6,552 nucleotides of DNA from Spirochaetales bacterium. GTDB lineage: Bacteria > Spirochaetota > Spirochaetia > ARS1246. The notes under the pieces were generated by a model. It did no database searches, had not been told where the DNA came from, and worked only from the letters and a program-made list of their open reading frames with translations. Where the stretch lies: NCBI GenBank assembly GCA_018644745.1, contig JABGPX010000294.1:1-6552 (forward strand). The letters are read 5' to 3'. Shown here in pieces: positions 6,253-6,552 of this stretch (its first letter is position 1; each line of letters starts with the position of its first letter). The position numbers and the translations under genes were made by a program.

Positions 6253-6288
6253 CTGTCGGCAGACTAAAAGGTGGGTTTTTTGATGTGC
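6253..6288 (-). repeat. Palindromic intergenic element, copy 3 (half copy, inverted)
   Basis: Read on the minus strand from 6288, this starts GCACATCAAAAAACCCACC and continues to CCGACAG at 6259-6253. By hand count it matches the left 36 nt of copy 2 at 30 positions without gaps. The right arm is absent: the match ends 6 nt from the ABC subunit 2 stop codon, so the element is truncated there. Read on the plus strand it gives GGTGGG followed by six T. No matching CCCACC lies just upstream to form a terminator stem. A small hairpin GCCG-CTGT-CGGC (6249-6260) overlaps its end. Confidence 0.7.
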
Positions 6289-6291
6289 CCT

Positions 6292-6552
6292 CTATTCAGC
6301 TGCTGACCGAAGCCGGATATAGTCGATGTATCCCAGAGTGGCATCGCCGGTACCATCGCTGTCTCCGATTATAGATATCCTAACGTTAGCCGGCGGATCT
6401 TCATCAAAAACACGCCGGTATTCTGCGACGACATCGACTGTAACTGTCTGCCACACAGAACGACCGCCGCCCTCGCCGGCGTCCACGTATCGAGTACGCG
6501 AATTTACCGTGCTCTGAATAAACGGATCGCTGAAGGCGTTTTCCGACCACAC
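6292..6552 (-). CDS. C-terminal fragment, DUF3047-like protein (5' end outside window)
   Basis: The last 86 codons of a gene that enters from the right edge on the minus strand, ending with TAG at 6292-6294. The frame is open to the edge, so the GTG at the edge is not taken as a start. The segment DVVAEYRRVFDEDPP, then ISIIGDSDGTGDATLGYIDY, resembles from memory the C-terminus of DUF3047 proteins, where a DY.R.FGE.PP segment precedes a D.DNTG motif and a closing YGDI-type strand. That family has no established function. Another beta-sandwich (jelly-roll) glycan-binding domain is an alternative. The gene converges on the exporter operon with 45 bp between stop codons. Confidence 0.6.
   Translation of the reverse strand: MWSENAFSDPFIQSTVNSRTRYVDAGEGGGRSVWQTVTVDVVAEYRRVFDEDPPANVRISIIGDSDGTGDATLGYIDYIRLRSAAE

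Noticed and set aside
6249..6281. Intrinsic terminator for the exporter operon (GCCG-CTGT-CGGC then T6)
   Set aside because: The stem is only 4 bp and the T-run is 15 nt further on. The GGTGGG before the T-run has no complementary CCCACC nearby, so support is too weak to call it a terminator.

Overview
The window is a compact piece of a bacterial chromosome. It holds five protein genes (one cut by the right edge), short intergenic gaps, Shine-Dalgarno sites and a base composition that looks close to half G+C by eye. No rRNA, tRNA, transposase or phage gene is visible. The gene content (a GH29 alpha-fucosidase and a two-gene ABC exporter under a MarR-type regulator) suggests a free-living, polysaccharide-using bacterium, perhaps an uncultured lineage. 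The sequence alone does not fix the phylum.

Layout from left to right. Positions 1-80 are the non-coding tail downstream of the fucosidase, with two small stem-loops. Positions 81-1838 (minus) encode a 585-residue GH29 fucosidase with an apparently complete active site and an extra C-terminal beta-sandwich region. Positions 1839-2122 are a divergent regulatory region. It carries a 75-bp palindromic repeat, a short dyad, a sigma70-like promoter and a regular array of TTCGGTACCGAA-type sites with 15-bp spacing. Positions 2123-2560 (plus) encode a MarR-family regulator. Positions 2669-4450 and 4447-6246 (plus) encode two half-size ABC exporter subunits that overlap by ATGA. Positions 6292-6552 (minus) are the C-terminal end of a protein resembling the DUF3047 family, converging on the exporter operon.

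How the genes fit together: marR and the two ABC genes look like one drug- or metabolite-efflux operon. The operator array overlaps the -10 box and start point of the marR promoter, as expected for autorepression that a ligand would relieve. The two ABC subunits are complementary. The first lacks the catalytic Glu and switch His but has a perfect LSGGQ. The second keeps Glu and His but has a degenerate VSMGQ signature. Together they predict an obligate heterodimer with one active and one degenerate ATP site, as in the TM287/288, LmrCD and BmrCD type. I see no firm functional link to the fucosidase beyond the shared upstream region.

The least expected feature is a small repeat family. Two full palindromic copies (1868-1942 and 2563-2636) and one half copy (6253-6288, inverted) share arms of the form GCAYATCGAAAAACCCAC. 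They occupy three of the intergenic gaps. The stem shows one compensatory base change between the full copies, and two of the three copies begin 2-3 nt after a stop codon.
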